DNA of 64,000 nucleotides, from positions 1 to 64,000 of the forward strand of contig NZ_JABASX010000005.1 in assembly GCF_016107655.1 (NCBI RefSeq). Direction: 5' to 3'. Under the pieces are notes generated by a model that worked only from the letters and a program-made list of their open reading frames with translations, searched no databases and was not told the DNA's origin. Positions 16,857 to 25,007 of this stretch are shown in pieces. Each line of letters begins with the position of its first letter. Position 1 is the stretch's first letter. The translations under genes and the position numbers were made by a program. The DNA is from Brevibacterium antiquum (lineage in GTDB: Bacteria; Actinomycetota; Actinomycetes; Actinomycetales; Brevibacteriaceae).

Positions 16857-17623
16857 TCTTCGGACGCAGACAAGATCCCGAGTCCGCAGTACCGGCGGGG
16901 GAGCAGATCTCGTTCTCCGAGGTCTCGGTCGGAGTTTTCGACGACACCCCGACCGGAGACGTCTACCGCCCGATACTGACCGACGTGAACGTCACTCTGG
17001 ACGAGCCGACGGTCGCGATCATCGGCGCCAATGGGTCCGGGAAGTCCACGCTGCTGCAGCTGTTCAACGGGCTGGTCACAGCCGACTCCGGCCGAGTTCT
17101 CATCGACGGATTCGATCCGGTTGAGGAGGCGAAGCAGGTCCGCTCGCGGGTGGGCTTCGTCTTCACCGACCCTGCCGCGCAGCTCGTCATGCCGACCCCG
17201 CTCGAAGATATCGAACTCTCCCTGCGCAAACGCGTCCCGAAGGCGGAACGCCGCGCTGCTGCCCTGGCCGTGCTCGAGGAACTGGGCATCGCTGACCTGG
17301 CTGAACGCAGTGTCTACGAGCTCTCCGGCGGACAGCGGCAGCTCGTGGCTCTGGCCGCCGTTCTGGCTGTCGACCCGCAGATCCTGGTCCTCGACGAACC
17401 CACCACGCTGCTGGACCTGCGCAACAAGGAGAAGCTGCGCAAACTCCTCGCAGACCTTGTCGCCAGCCGAGGCGTGCGCGTGATCTTCTCGACCCACGAC
17501 CTCGACTTCGCTGGGCTGGCCGACCGTGCCCTGGTCGTCGATTCCGGCCGCATCGTCCACGACTCGAACCCCGTCGAAGCGACCCGAATGTACCGTGAGC
17601 TGATCATGAGTGACTCCTCATGA
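16853..17623 (+). CDS. bioM: Biotin ECF transporter ATPase BioM
   Basis: ABC-type ATPase of 256 residues that powers biotin uptake with BioY and BioN. It has Walker A IGANGSGKSTLLQLFNGL, a Q-loop region at VGFVFTDPAAQLVMPTPLED, signature ELSGGQRQLVALAAVL, Walker B ILVLDEPTTLLD and the switch histidine in STHDLDFAGLAD. The GTG start overlaps the bioY stop (GTGA) and the stop overlaps the bioN ATG (ATGA). Confidence 0.95.
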   Translation: MIFGRRQDPESAVPAGEQISFSEVSVGVFDDTPTGDVYRPILTDVNVTLDEPTVAIIGANGSGKSTLLQLFNGLVTADSGRVLIDGFDPVEEAKQVRSRVGFVFTDPAAQLVMPTPLEDIELSLRKRVPKAERRAAALAVLEELGIADLAERSVYELSGGQRQLVALAAVLAVDPQILVLDEPTTLLDLRNKEKLRKLLADLVASRGVRVIFSTHDLDFAGLADRALVVDSGRIVHDSNPVEATRMYRELIMSDSS

Positions 17624-18276
17624 GCAGCCGGTTCCGGGCGGGCAGTCGGTCCCGTGCCGGCATTCGGCCACGACCGCAGCTGTTCGGGAAGGTTGCGCAC
17701 ACTCCCGGTTGGCTGCACAGAACCGCTCCAGGGGTGAAGCTTGCTGTCATCGCCCTGATCGGAGTCGTCGCACTGGTCTTCCGCGACCCGGTCATCAACT
17801 GGTCGATGTTCGCCGTGCTCGTGATCCTCGGCTTCACTGCCAGGCTGAGATTGCACCACTTCCTCAAGACCTGGATCTATGCGGCAGTGCTGATCATCAT
17901 CGTGGTGGCCATGCAGTACTTCTTCGGATCGATGCACGCGGGCCTCACCGTCGGCGGCACCGTCTTCGCCTGTGTGCAGGCCGCGCTGCTGCTGACATTG
18001 ACCACAACCGTGGCGCAGCTGCTCGACACCTTCACCGTGATCGTCTCACCGCTGCGATTCCTCGGCGCCAGTCCTGACGCGATCGCCCTGACCGCAAGCC
18101 TCATGGTCCGCGCCATCTCCCATATCTCCGGACTGCTGGGAGAGGCTGACCGTGCTGCCCGAGCCCGCGGCCTCGACTCGAGCATCAAGGCCAGAGTGGT
18201 CCCCGCGATCCTCCGCTCGGTGAAATACGCCCAGGACACCGGCCGGGCACTCGACGCTCGCGGAATCGTGGACTGA
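17620..18276 (+). CDS. bioN: Biotin ECF transporter T component BioN
   Basis: Transmembrane coupling protein (EcfT family, 218 residues) with about four to five hydrophobic segments beginning at VKLAVIALIGVVALVF. The two Ala-Arg-Gly coupling motifs of EcfT proteins are visible near the C terminus: AARARGLDSS and RALDARGIVD. Last gene of the biotin uptake operon. Confidence 0.93.
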   Translation: MSSRFRAGSRSRAGIRPRPQLFGKVAHTPGWLHRTAPGVKLAVIALIGVVALVFRDPVINWSMFAVLVILGFTARLRLHHFLKTWIYAAVLIIIVVAMQYFFGSMHAGLTVGGTVFACVQAALLLTLTTTVAQLLDTFTVIVSPLRFLGASPDAIALTASLMVRAISHISGLLGEADRAARARGLDSSIKARVVPAILRSVKYAQDTGRALDARGIVD

Positions 18277-18361
18277 ACTCCACTGGAGCGGGTGCTTGAA
18301 GGTCATCCACCGAACATCCTCGGACAGCTGACCTGACGAAGAGTATCCCTCGGCGGAGGAG

Positions 18362-18387
18362 GGCAGTCGGATCGCATTTCGACTGCC
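18362..18387. promoter_or_regulatory. Inverted repeat GGCAGTCG-N10-CGACTGCC
   Basis: Perfect 8-bp arms 26 nt upstream of the isochorismatase-like gene. It may be an operator or a leader hairpin. I see no convincing -35/-10 pair next to it. Confidence 0.4.
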
Positions 18388-18413
18388 GCGAAGATCCGCG
18401 AAGGAGACACACA

Positions 18414-18977
18414 ATGGCTGCGAACCATCGCCCCGTCCTGCTCGCAATGGACTTTCAGAACGGCATCGCCGGTGATGAGGCCTTCACCAAGACCGGTGTC
18501 CTCGAACGCGCACGCGACGCCGTCGCTGCTGCCAGGGAGAAGGGCATCCCTGTCGTCTGGGTGCGCGTGGCACTGCGGGAAGGGCATCCGGAGCTCGCGG
18601 AGACCGCATCGTTCGTCCAGATCGCCGCCCACGGGGATCTCGACCAGACCCATGCCTCGACGAGCATCCACGACACTCTGGGCCGACACGAGGGCGAGCC
18701 GATCGTGACGAAGCGTCGCATCAGTGCCTTCACCGGCAGCGACCTCGAGGTGCTCCTGCGCGGCTACGGTGCCGACACACTCATCCTCACCGGCGTCGCC
18801 ACGAGCGGAGTCGTCCTCTCAACCATCCGGCAAGCCGCAGATCTCGACTTCCGCCTGACGGTGCTCTCCGACGCCTGTGCCGATCGAGATGAAGGGGTGC
18901 ACCGAGTGCTCACGGAGAAGGTCTTTCCCAAGCAGGCCACGGTACTCACCGTCGACGAATGGACTGCGCACGCCTGA
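18414..18977 (+). CDS. Isochorismatase-fold hydrolase lacking the usual cysteine
   Basis: A 187-residue protein of the isochorismatase/cysteine hydrolase fold. The catalytic aspartate is in LLAMDFQNGI and the lysine in PIVTKRRISAFTGSDLE, but where family amidases have the nucleophile (pattern GVATxxCV) this protein reads LTGVATSGVVLSTIRQA, so the cysteine is replaced by valine. It is thus unlikely to be a nicotinamidase or ureido amidohydrolase and may resemble the cysteine-less isochorismatase branch; the substrate is unknown. GAAGGAG precedes the ATG by 7 nt. Its last codons lie within a 21-bp duplication that continues past the stop. Confidence 0.8.
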   Translation: MAANHRPVLLAMDFQNGIAGDEAFTKTGVLERARDAVAAAREKGIPVVWVRVALREGHPELAETASFVQIAAHGDLDQTHASTSIHDTLGRHEGEPIVTKRRISAFTGSDLEVLLRGYGADTLILTGVATSGVVLSTIRQAADLDFRLTVLSDACADRDEGVHRVLTEKVFPKQATVLTVDEWTAHA

Positions 18978-19001
18978 AACCGGACTGCGCACACCTGAAA
19001 C
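18961..19001. repeat. 21-bp tandem duplication across the end of the isochorismatase-like gene
   Basis: GGACTGCGCACGCCTGAAAC (18961-18980) recurs at 18982-19001 with one mismatch. The first copy contains the stop codon; the second copy is non-coding. Confidence 0.85.
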
Positions 19002-19055
19002 GCTGTCCTGGGCCAGATCGCGAGCTTGCCGCCAGCACCCTCAGGTTGCCGTGAT

Positions 19056-19100
19056 CATCGAGAGCACACCTCAGCATCGAGAGCACACCTCAGCATCGAG
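19056..19100. repeat. 19-bp direct repeat, two and a third copies, intergenic
   Basis: CATCGAGAGCACACCTCAG is repeated at 19056 and 19075, with a 7-bp partial copy to 19100. It lies between convergent genes. Confidence 0.85.
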
Positions 19101-19159
19101 CGGTCACGTTATAGCGTGGGCTGTCGACGCCAAGGTGTGCGCTCGACGCTGATCGGGTC

Positions 19160-20341
19160 TCAGAAGCTTGAGGGATCCTCGACATCGGCACCTGTCTGCA
19201 CGGTGAAGCCGCGGCCCAGAACCTGCGGGTGCGGGTTCTCGATCGCCCGCGAATAGTGGCCGATGAGCTGTGAGCACACGCTCTTCCAGCTGCGGCTGAG
19301 CACCTGATGACGTCCGGCGACACCGAACGCCCGACGCTTCGCCTCATCGCCGAGGAGGTCCGTGACATGCCCGCGCATCGCGCTCAGATCCTTCGGAGTG
19401 TAGAGCCACCCCGTGTGGGAGGAGTCGACGAGATCCAGCGGGCCGCCTCGGGCGGGGGCGATGACGGGCACCTCGGAGGCCATGGCCTCCTGGATGGTCT
19501 GGCAGAAGGTCTCGAGCTCGCCGGGGGCGACCATGACATCGAAGCTCGCCACCGCCTGGGCCAGGGCATCGCCGCCCAGGAAACCAGCGAAGTGCGCATT
19601 CGGCAGTGAGCGTTCGAGCCGAGCCCGCCACGGTCCGTCGCCGACGATGACGAGCTTCGAGTCGGGCACGTCGTCCAGAACGGCCAGATCCTCAACCTGC
19701 TTCTCGGCCGCGAGTCGACCGACGTAGCCGATGATCTTCTCACCATCCGGTGCCACGAAGCGCCGCCAGGCCTCTGATCGGTGACTGGGGTCGAAACGGG
19801 AGGAATCGACACCGCGTGCCCACAGATCCACCTCGGCGACTCCGAGTCCGGACAGCTGATCGAGGGTGTAGCTCGATGGGACCAGAGTCAGGGAGGCGTG
19901 CTGATGGATATTGCGCACATGCGACCACAGCATGGCCTCGATACCGTGCATGCCGTACCGCGCGGCATAGGCAGGCACCTCGGTCTGATAGATCGCCACC
20001 GTCGGCAGATCGAGGCTCTGAGCGGCCAGGACGCCACGCCAGCCGAGCACGAAGGGGCTGGCCAGGTGGACGACGTCGGGGTTGAAGTTCTCCAGCAGTC
20101 GTTTGATGCGGCTGACCCCGCCGGGAGCCACACGGACCCGACGGTATTTCGGCAGGGCGATCGATGGAACACGGATGATGCGGGCTCCGGCGACCTCCTT
20201 GGGTCCGTCGCGGCGCGTGCCCGGTGCGATGATGAGGACGTCATCGCCGCGGTCGGCCAGATGGTCGAGGACGCGGAGGAGTGAGTGGGTGACCCCATTC
20301 ATGTTGGGGAGGAAGGACTCTGCAATGATCGCTACTCTCAC
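19160..20341 (-). CDS. GT4-family glycosyltransferase, alpha-mannosyltransferase-like
   Basis: A 393-residue GT-B glycosyltransferase. The N terminus MRVAIIAESFLPNMNGVTHS and the context SLLRVLDHLADRGDDVLIIAPG resemble actinobacterial GDP-mannose-dependent alpha-mannosyltransferases such as MgtA/PimB. The C-terminal nucleotide-sugar domain has IIGYVGRLAAEKQVEDL and the EX7E motif GELETFCQTIQEAMASEVPV. It probably acts on the cytoplasmic face of the membrane in glycolipid or lipoglycan synthesis (inference). The start is GTG at 20341; an earlier start is unlikely because the GxxGG-type N terminus is already complete. Confidence 0.85.
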   Translation of the reverse strand: MRVAIIAESFLPNMNGVTHSLLRVLDHLADRGDDVLIIAPGTRRDGPKEVAGARIIRVPSIALPKYRRVRVAPGGVSRIKRLLENFNPDVVHLASPFVLGWRGVLAAQSLDLPTVAIYQTEVPAYAARYGMHGIEAMLWSHVRNIHQHASLTLVPSSYTLDQLSGLGVAEVDLWARGVDSSRFDPSHRSEAWRRFVAPDGEKIIGYVGRLAAEKQVEDLAVLDDVPDSKLVIVGDGPWRARLERSLPNAHFAGFLGGDALAQAVASFDVMVAPGELETFCQTIQEAMASEVPVIAPARGGPLDLVDSSHTGWLYTPKDLSAMRGHVTDLLGDEAKRRAFGVAGRHQVLSRSWKSVCSQLIGHYSRAIENPHPQVLGRGFTVQTGADVEDPSSF

Positions 20342-20526
20342 AGAACTCAGTTCACGCCCTCAGGGTGAAGGACGGGCGACATCGAGGCGTCTCTCCGGCG
20401 ACCAAAGGCCGAAATCGCCGCGCACGTTCGGATCCGGAGTCGCTCACGGTTGGATCTGCCGCCGCTCGATCGGGGCTGCCGATGCGCACGATCAGGGGTG
20501 ATGCAAAAACAGTGGGGATTCCGGTG

Positions 20527-20543
20527 ACCAGCCGGCGGCTGGT
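20527..20543. promoter_or_regulatory. Palindrome ACCAGCC-GGC-GGCTGGT upstream of the lemA-like gene
   Basis: A perfect inverted repeat ending just before the expected -35 position of the TAAACT -10 box at 20567-20572. It is a candidate operator for the lemA-like/truA pair. Confidence 0.4.
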
Positions 20544-20584
20544 TCGCGACGGGTCTGAACCCCGAGTAAACTTAAGTGTCGGGA

Positions 20585-21274
20585 ATGCGAATGAGAGGGG
20601 AGGCGAGATTGGTCTGGTTCGTCGTCGGGGTATGCGTCCTCGCCCTCGTCGTCCTCGCACTGGCCCTCACCTTATTGAGGTTCAACCAGCTGTCGATGGC
20701 CCGCTCACTCTGCGATGAGGCCAAACGCCAGCTGCTGGTCGAACTCCGCGGTCGGCACGCCCTTGTGCCCGCCTACATCGGGACCCTGCAGCAGGTCACC
20801 ACACGAGATCTCAGCACTGTCGAGCTTGCGCTCGCCTCGGCCGAGCGTGCACCGTTCGGCCCTCGCGGTGCGGCCGCGGAGCGCGCGCTGACCCGAGCCG
20901 TCGACGATGCGGCACAGATTCCCAGCCAGGTCAGCGACAGAGCCAGCGCCTCTGATTCGGCCCTGGCGATGCAGACGGGCCCCCGTGAAGAGCTCGACAC
21001 AACGATCGCGCTTCTGCACGGCCAGCTGAACGTGCTGACCGAACGCATCCGGTCTGGGGCCCGCATCTACAACGCGAATGTCGATCTCTACCACCGTCAG
21101 CGCGAACGAGCCGTGTCGCGGATGTTCCAGAATGTGTTCAAGTCCCGCGAACCCTTCACCGAAGCCCGACCTGAGGGTCCCTCCGCCGAGGCGGAGCCTG
21201 AGCAGTCGTTCACCGAGGCGGAGTCTGAAGAACAGTCTGGAGCCCGGGACCACACGCGGCCAGCCGGATCATGA
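20585..21274 (+). CDS. LemA-like membrane protein
   Basis: One N-terminal TM helix (VWFVVGVCVLALVVLALALT) is followed by a helical domain like LemA: FNQLSMARSLCDEAKRQL, the R-x-x-LVP element LRGRHALVPAYIGTLQQV, and the C-terminal RIRSGARIYNANVDLYHRQ. The last ~50 residues are acidic and repetitive (EPFTEARPEG, EQSFTEAESEE). The TAAACT box at 20567-20572 ends only 3 nt before the frame's first GTG (20576), so I prefer ATG 20585 or 20591. Function of LemA proteins is unclear. It is coupled to truA by a 4-nt overlap. Confidence 0.75.
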   Translation: MRMRGEARLVWFVVGVCVLALVVLALALTLLRFNQLSMARSLCDEAKRQLLVELRGRHALVPAYIGTLQQVTTRDLSTVELALASAERAPFGPRGAAAERALTRAVDDAAQIPSQVSDRASASDSALAMQTGPREELDTTIALLHGQLNVLTERIRSGARIYNANVDLYHRQRERAVSRMFQNVFKSREPFTEARPEGPSAEAEPEQSFTEAESEEQSGARDHTRPAGS

Positions 21275-22125
21275 CGCGGTTCCGCATCGACCTCGGCTAC
21301 CGCGGCACCGACTTCCACGGCTGGGCGAAGCAACCCGGCCTGCGTACCGTACAGGCATCGCTCGAGGCTGGGCTGTCGCGGATCACCGGCGATGAGGTGG
21401 CCACCGTCGTTGCCGGACGCACCGACGCGGGCGTCCACGCGAGACGACAGACCGTCCACATCGACCTGCCCGCAGCAGGCATCGAGAAGCTCATCGGCAA
21501 GGCCTCCCGGTCCGCCGAGGCGGCTCTGCTGTCGCGTCTGCGCGGTGTCCTCACGGTCGATGACACCGATGACATCATCATCCATGCCGTATCCGAGGTG
21601 TCGGGGGACTTCGATGCCCGGTTCTCCGCACTGTGGCGGACCTATCAGTACAGACTCGCCGACCGTCGGTCCTTCATTGACCCGCTGCTGACCCCCGTGA
21701 CGCTGCGGCACAAGGGCGAACTCGACGCCGAGGCGATGGCGGAGGCCGCGCGAGAGGCCCAGGGCCTGCACGACTTCCTTCCCTTCTGTAAGCCCCGGGC
21801 AGGTGCGACGACCATCCGCACCCTTCATGAGCTCGACGTCTCCCGGGATCAGGAAGCGGTCATCACGATCGATCTGCGTGCCGATGCGTTCTGCCACCAC
21901 ATGGTCCGTGCCCTGGTGGGCGGGCTGATCAAGGTCGGATCCGGCACTTGGCCGGTGACTCGTCCCGCCGAACTCCTCGCCGAGGCGGACGCCGGCATCG
22001 AACCCGATACGCCGATGTTCGTCACGCCTGCACACGGGCTCGTCCTCACCGGAGTGGGGTATCCCGAGGCAGAATTCTATGCCTCCCGCGCGGCCCAGAC
22101 GATGGCGCGTCGCACTCAGGATTAG
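21271..22125 (+). CDS. truA: tRNA pseudouridine(38-40) synthase
   Basis: Converts U38-40 in the tRNA anticodon arm to pseudouridine. The 284-residue protein has the TruA core: RIDLGYRGTDFHGWAKQPGL, the catalytic aspartate in VVAGRTDAGVHARRQTVHID, FSALWRTYQYRLADRR and DAFCHHMVRALVGGLIKVG. The ATG overlaps the upstream LemA-like gene (ATGA). In many actinobacteria truA follows rplQ; here it sits 8 kb before rplM-rpsI with accessory genes between. Confidence 0.97.
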   Translation: MTRFRIDLGYRGTDFHGWAKQPGLRTVQASLEAGLSRITGDEVATVVAGRTDAGVHARRQTVHIDLPAAGIEKLIGKASRSAEAALLSRLRGVLTVDDTDDIIIHAVSEVSGDFDARFSALWRTYQYRLADRRSFIDPLLTPVTLRHKGELDAEAMAEAAREAQGLHDFLPFCKPRAGATTIRTLHELDVSRDQEAVITIDLRADAFCHHMVRALVGGLIKVGSGTWPVTRPAELLAEADAGIEPDTPMFVTPAHGLVLTGVGYPEAEFYASRAAQTMARRTQD

Positions 22126-22351
22126 CGCCTCATGCTCAGTATGTGGCCCCTCATGCTCTGCATGTGATCAACGTCGGCTGGGTGCCTTGTCATCTTTTTG
22201 AGAGAATCCCTCTTCCCAGATGTGAAAAGCCTGTGTACATTCACATGTAGGTAACTCCCCGTTCTCTTCGGCACTGCAGGATGAGTCTGCTTGATCCTCG
22301 CGAGGCACAGTGGTTGTGCAGTGGATGAAATGACCAAAGGAACTTGAACAC

Positions 22352-25006
22352 ATGTCGCAACTTGTGATGAAGATGTTGGCAACAGGAGCGGCAGTGTCGA
22401 TGTTGACGCTGCCAGGCGCCGCTCCTGCTGTTGCCTCGTCCCGCGGAGGTGATTCCGTCAGGGAAGCACCCGCCGCGGCCAGCCTTCCTGACCCATCCTC
22501 AGACAACTCGTCACCAGATGACTCATCCGATGCAGCCTCGTCCGCTGCCGACGCCGTAACCGGTGCCGACGACACTGCGGACAAGACCGCAGACAAGACT
22601 GCGGACAAGGACGCCTCTGCTCAGGCGGCAGCCGAGGGCACTAAAGTCCAGCTGCTCAACATCACCGACTTCCACGGACGCATCGCCGAGGCCGGCACGC
22701 AGCTCGCCTCGGTCGTCGAGGAAGAGCGTGCGAAGTATGCGGCGCAGGAAGGCACAGCCGGAACCGGGCTCCTCTCCGCCGGTGACAACATCGGAGCCTC
22801 CACCTACGTCTCCTCCTCTCAGCAGGACAGCCCGACACTGGACGTACTCAATGCCGTCGGCACCCAGGCTTCGGCCGTCGGCAACCACGAGTTCGACCAG
22901 GGCATCGACGATCTGACCGGCAGAGTCTCCTCCGAATCGGACTTTCCCTACCTTGCCGCCAACGTCTACGACAAGGGCACCACCGACGTCGTCGACGGGC
23001 TCGACGGCTATACGACGATCGATGTGGGCGGTGTGAAGGTCGCCGTCATCGGCGTCGTCACCAAGGACACCAAGTCCTTGGTCTCACCCGCCGGCATCGC
23101 CGGCCTCGATTTCGGTGACCCCACCGACGCCGTCAACCGTGTCGCCGGTGAGATCGAGGCTCTGCCCGATGACGAACAGCCGGATATGACGGTTGTCGAG
23201 GCCCACCTCGGCGCCTCGAGCACCGAGAGCCTGGGAGATGCGCAAGCATCGAACGCCGAATTCGACAAGCTCGTGACGCAAGCAGATGCGTCCGTCGACG
23301 TGCTCTTCACCGGCCACACCCACCTGCCGTACTCGTTCGAGGCCCCTGTGCCCGGCGAACCCGACCGGACTCGCCCCGTGGTCGAGGCCGGCAGCTACGG
23401 CGAATACGTCGGCCAGGTCCAGCTCGAAGCAGATGTCGAGGGAAACTGGACGACCGAGAACTCCGATCTCATCAAAACGGAGAAGAAGAGCTACGATTCG
23501 CCCGTTGTCGATGAAGTCGCGAAGATCATCGCGGATGCCGATGAGAAGGCGAAGGTCCCGGGCTCTGTCGTTGCAGGTGAGATCAGCGAGGACATCACAC
23601 GCGCTACGAAAGGCGGCGAAGAGGACCGCGGTGCGGAGAGCACCCTGGGCAACCTCGTCGCTGACGCCCTCAAGGACGGAGTCGAAGGCACACAGCTCGA
23701 CGAGGCCGACTTCGGCATCACGAACCCGGGCGGACTGCGCACGGACCTCAGATGCGATGACATCCACAACACCGAGGACAAATGCGAAGTCACGGCCGCT
23801 GAACTCAGCTCGGTCCTGCCCTTTGCCAATGACCATGGTGTCGTGACGATGCAGGGCTCCGACGTCATCGGGCTGTTCGAAGAGCAGTGGCAGCCACCAG
23901 ATGCCTCGCGGCCGTTCCTCCACCTCGGCATCTCCGAGGAGCTCGAAGTCGTCTACGACTCCGATGCGGCCGAGGGCGAGCACGTGAAGTCGGTCGAGGT
24001 CGATGGCAAGAAGCTCGACCCGGACAAGGAGTACAGGGTTGCGACGCTGAGCTTCCTCGCCGCCGGGGGAGACAACTTCTCCTCCTTTGCCAATGGTGAC
24101 TTCGAACTCTCCGGACTCACTGACTTCGAGACCTGGGTCGACTACTTCGAGAAGACTACTGACGAGAACGAGAAGGTCTCGCCGGACAATGACGAACGCC
24201 AGGCCGATCTGACGAAGGACGTCATCGACAACGGTGACCTCACGGTCGATCTCGCTGCCCCTGACAGTGGCCTCGAGCCCGGTGAGAGCAAGGACTTCGT
24301 TCTCAACACCACCGCCGAGGCGGAAGTTCCAGGACCGGTCGATGTGACCGTTGACCTGCCCGAGGGATACACCGTCAGCGCCGCTGATCCTCAAGCTGGT
24401 TCTCAATCGGACGGAGCCCAGAAGGCAGCGAAGTCGGAGACGGCGAAGGCTCCCGAGGTGAAGGTCGACGCTGCGGCGAAGACGATGACCTTGGAATCGA
24501 TCCCAGCCGGTGCCAGCGACGTCGCCATCAATGTCACCGCACCCGATGATGCCTCCGGTGAGGTCACCGTCGAGGTCGGTCTGAAGGCCGGCGAGGGCGA
24601 GTGGTGGGATGACAACCCGCTGCCGGTCAGCCACGAATTCGAGGCCACGGCACAGATCGGCGATGAGGCGAATGCTGCGGCCGGCGATGATAGCGGTGTC
24701 GATGGCACCTCTGACGTTGCAGGATCGGATGCCAACTCCAACTCCAACGCCAGCGCCGACGGTGGTGCCGGTGGTGACGACGCATCGGGATCGGATGCGA
24801 ATGCCGACGGCGCGAACGCGGACGTCTCCGGAGCCACCTCGGCGAATGCGGATGGCAGTGGAGTCGAAGCCGACGGTTCGAAGGACGGCAGGGACCTGCC
24901 TCGCACCGGCTTCGAAGCCTTGAACCTCGTGGCTGCGGCACTCGCACTCATCGTTGCGGGCAGCATGGCCGTGACCATGGTGCGTCGGCGCAAGACCACC
25001 GTGTGA
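22352..25006 (+). CDS. Cell-wall-anchored 5'-nucleotidase / metallophosphatase (LPXTG type)
   Basis: Secreted 884-residue enzyme that should remove phosphate from extracellular nucleotides. An N-terminal signal peptide (cleavage near residue 29) is followed by an acidic linker with TADK repeats, the metallophosphatase domain with NITDFHGR (~105), SAGDNIGAS, VGNHEFDQG (~176) and FTGHTHLPYSF (~320), and the 5'-nucleotidase C-terminal domain with ITNPGGLRTDL. After a Thr/Ala/Asp/Asn-rich stalk comes LPRTG (~850), a hydrophobic helix and RRRK, a sortase sorting signal. A phosphate- or purine-scavenging role is inferred. The stop is 1 nt from the stop of the convergent membrane protein gene, so no terminator lies between. 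Confidence 0.93.
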   Translation: MSQLVMKMLATGAAVSMLTLPGAAPAVASSRGGDSVREAPAAASLPDPSSDNSSPDDSSDAASSAADAVTGADDTADKTADKTADKDASAQAAAEGTKVQLLNITDFHGRIAEAGTQLASVVEEERAKYAAQEGTAGTGLLSAGDNIGASTYVSSSQQDSPTLDVLNAVGTQASAVGNHEFDQGIDDLTGRVSSESDFPYLAANVYDKGTTDVVDGLDGYTTIDVGGVKVAVIGVVTKDTKSLVSPAGIAGLDFGDPTDAVNRVAGEIEALPDDEQPDMTVVEAHLGASSTESLGDAQASNAEFDKLVTQADASVDVLFTGHTHLPYSFEAPVPGEPDRTRPVVEAGSYGEYVGQVQLEADVEGNWTTENSDLIKTEKKSYDSPVVDEVAKIIADADEKAKVPGSVVAGEISEDITRATKGGEEDRGAESTLGNLVADALKDGVEGTQLDEADFGITNPGGLRTDLRCDDIHNTEDKCEVTAAELSSVLPFANDHGVVTMQGSDVIGLFEEQWQPPDASRPFLHLGISEELEVVYDSDAAEGEHVKSVEVDGKKLDPDKEYRVATLSFLAAGGDNFSSFANGDFELSGLTDFETWVDYFEKTTDENEKVSPDNDERQADLTKDVIDNGDLTVDLAAPDSGLEPGESKDFVLNTTAEAEVPGPVDVTVDLPEGYTVSAADPQAGSQSDGAQKAAKSETAKAPEVKVDAAAKTMTLESIPAGASDVAINVTAPDDASGEVTVEVGLKAGEGEWWDDNPLPVSHEFEATAQIGDEANAAAGDDSGVDGTSDVAGSDANSNSNASADGGAGGDDASGSDANADGANADVSGATSANADGSGVEADGSKDGRDLPRTGFEALNLVAAALALIVAGSMAVTMVRRRKTTV

Positions 25007-25007
25007 A

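Noticed and set aside
18961..19100. Two small tandem repeats were considered as a CRISPR remnant.
   Set aside because: Units are adjacent without spacers, and the two repeat types are unrelated; they are simple duplications.
20342..20358. AGAAC-TCA-GTTCA, similar to the BioQ half-sites, lies at the start of the glycosyltransferase gene.
   Set aside because: One outer base breaks the symmetry, there is no clear -10 box next to it and the gene has no link to biotin; likely chance.
22140..22351. The interval before the nucleotidase gene was inspected for a Pho box or riboswitch.
   Set aside because: Only a weak TACAT-TCAC-ATGTA repeat near 22236 is visible; nothing matches a motif I can name.
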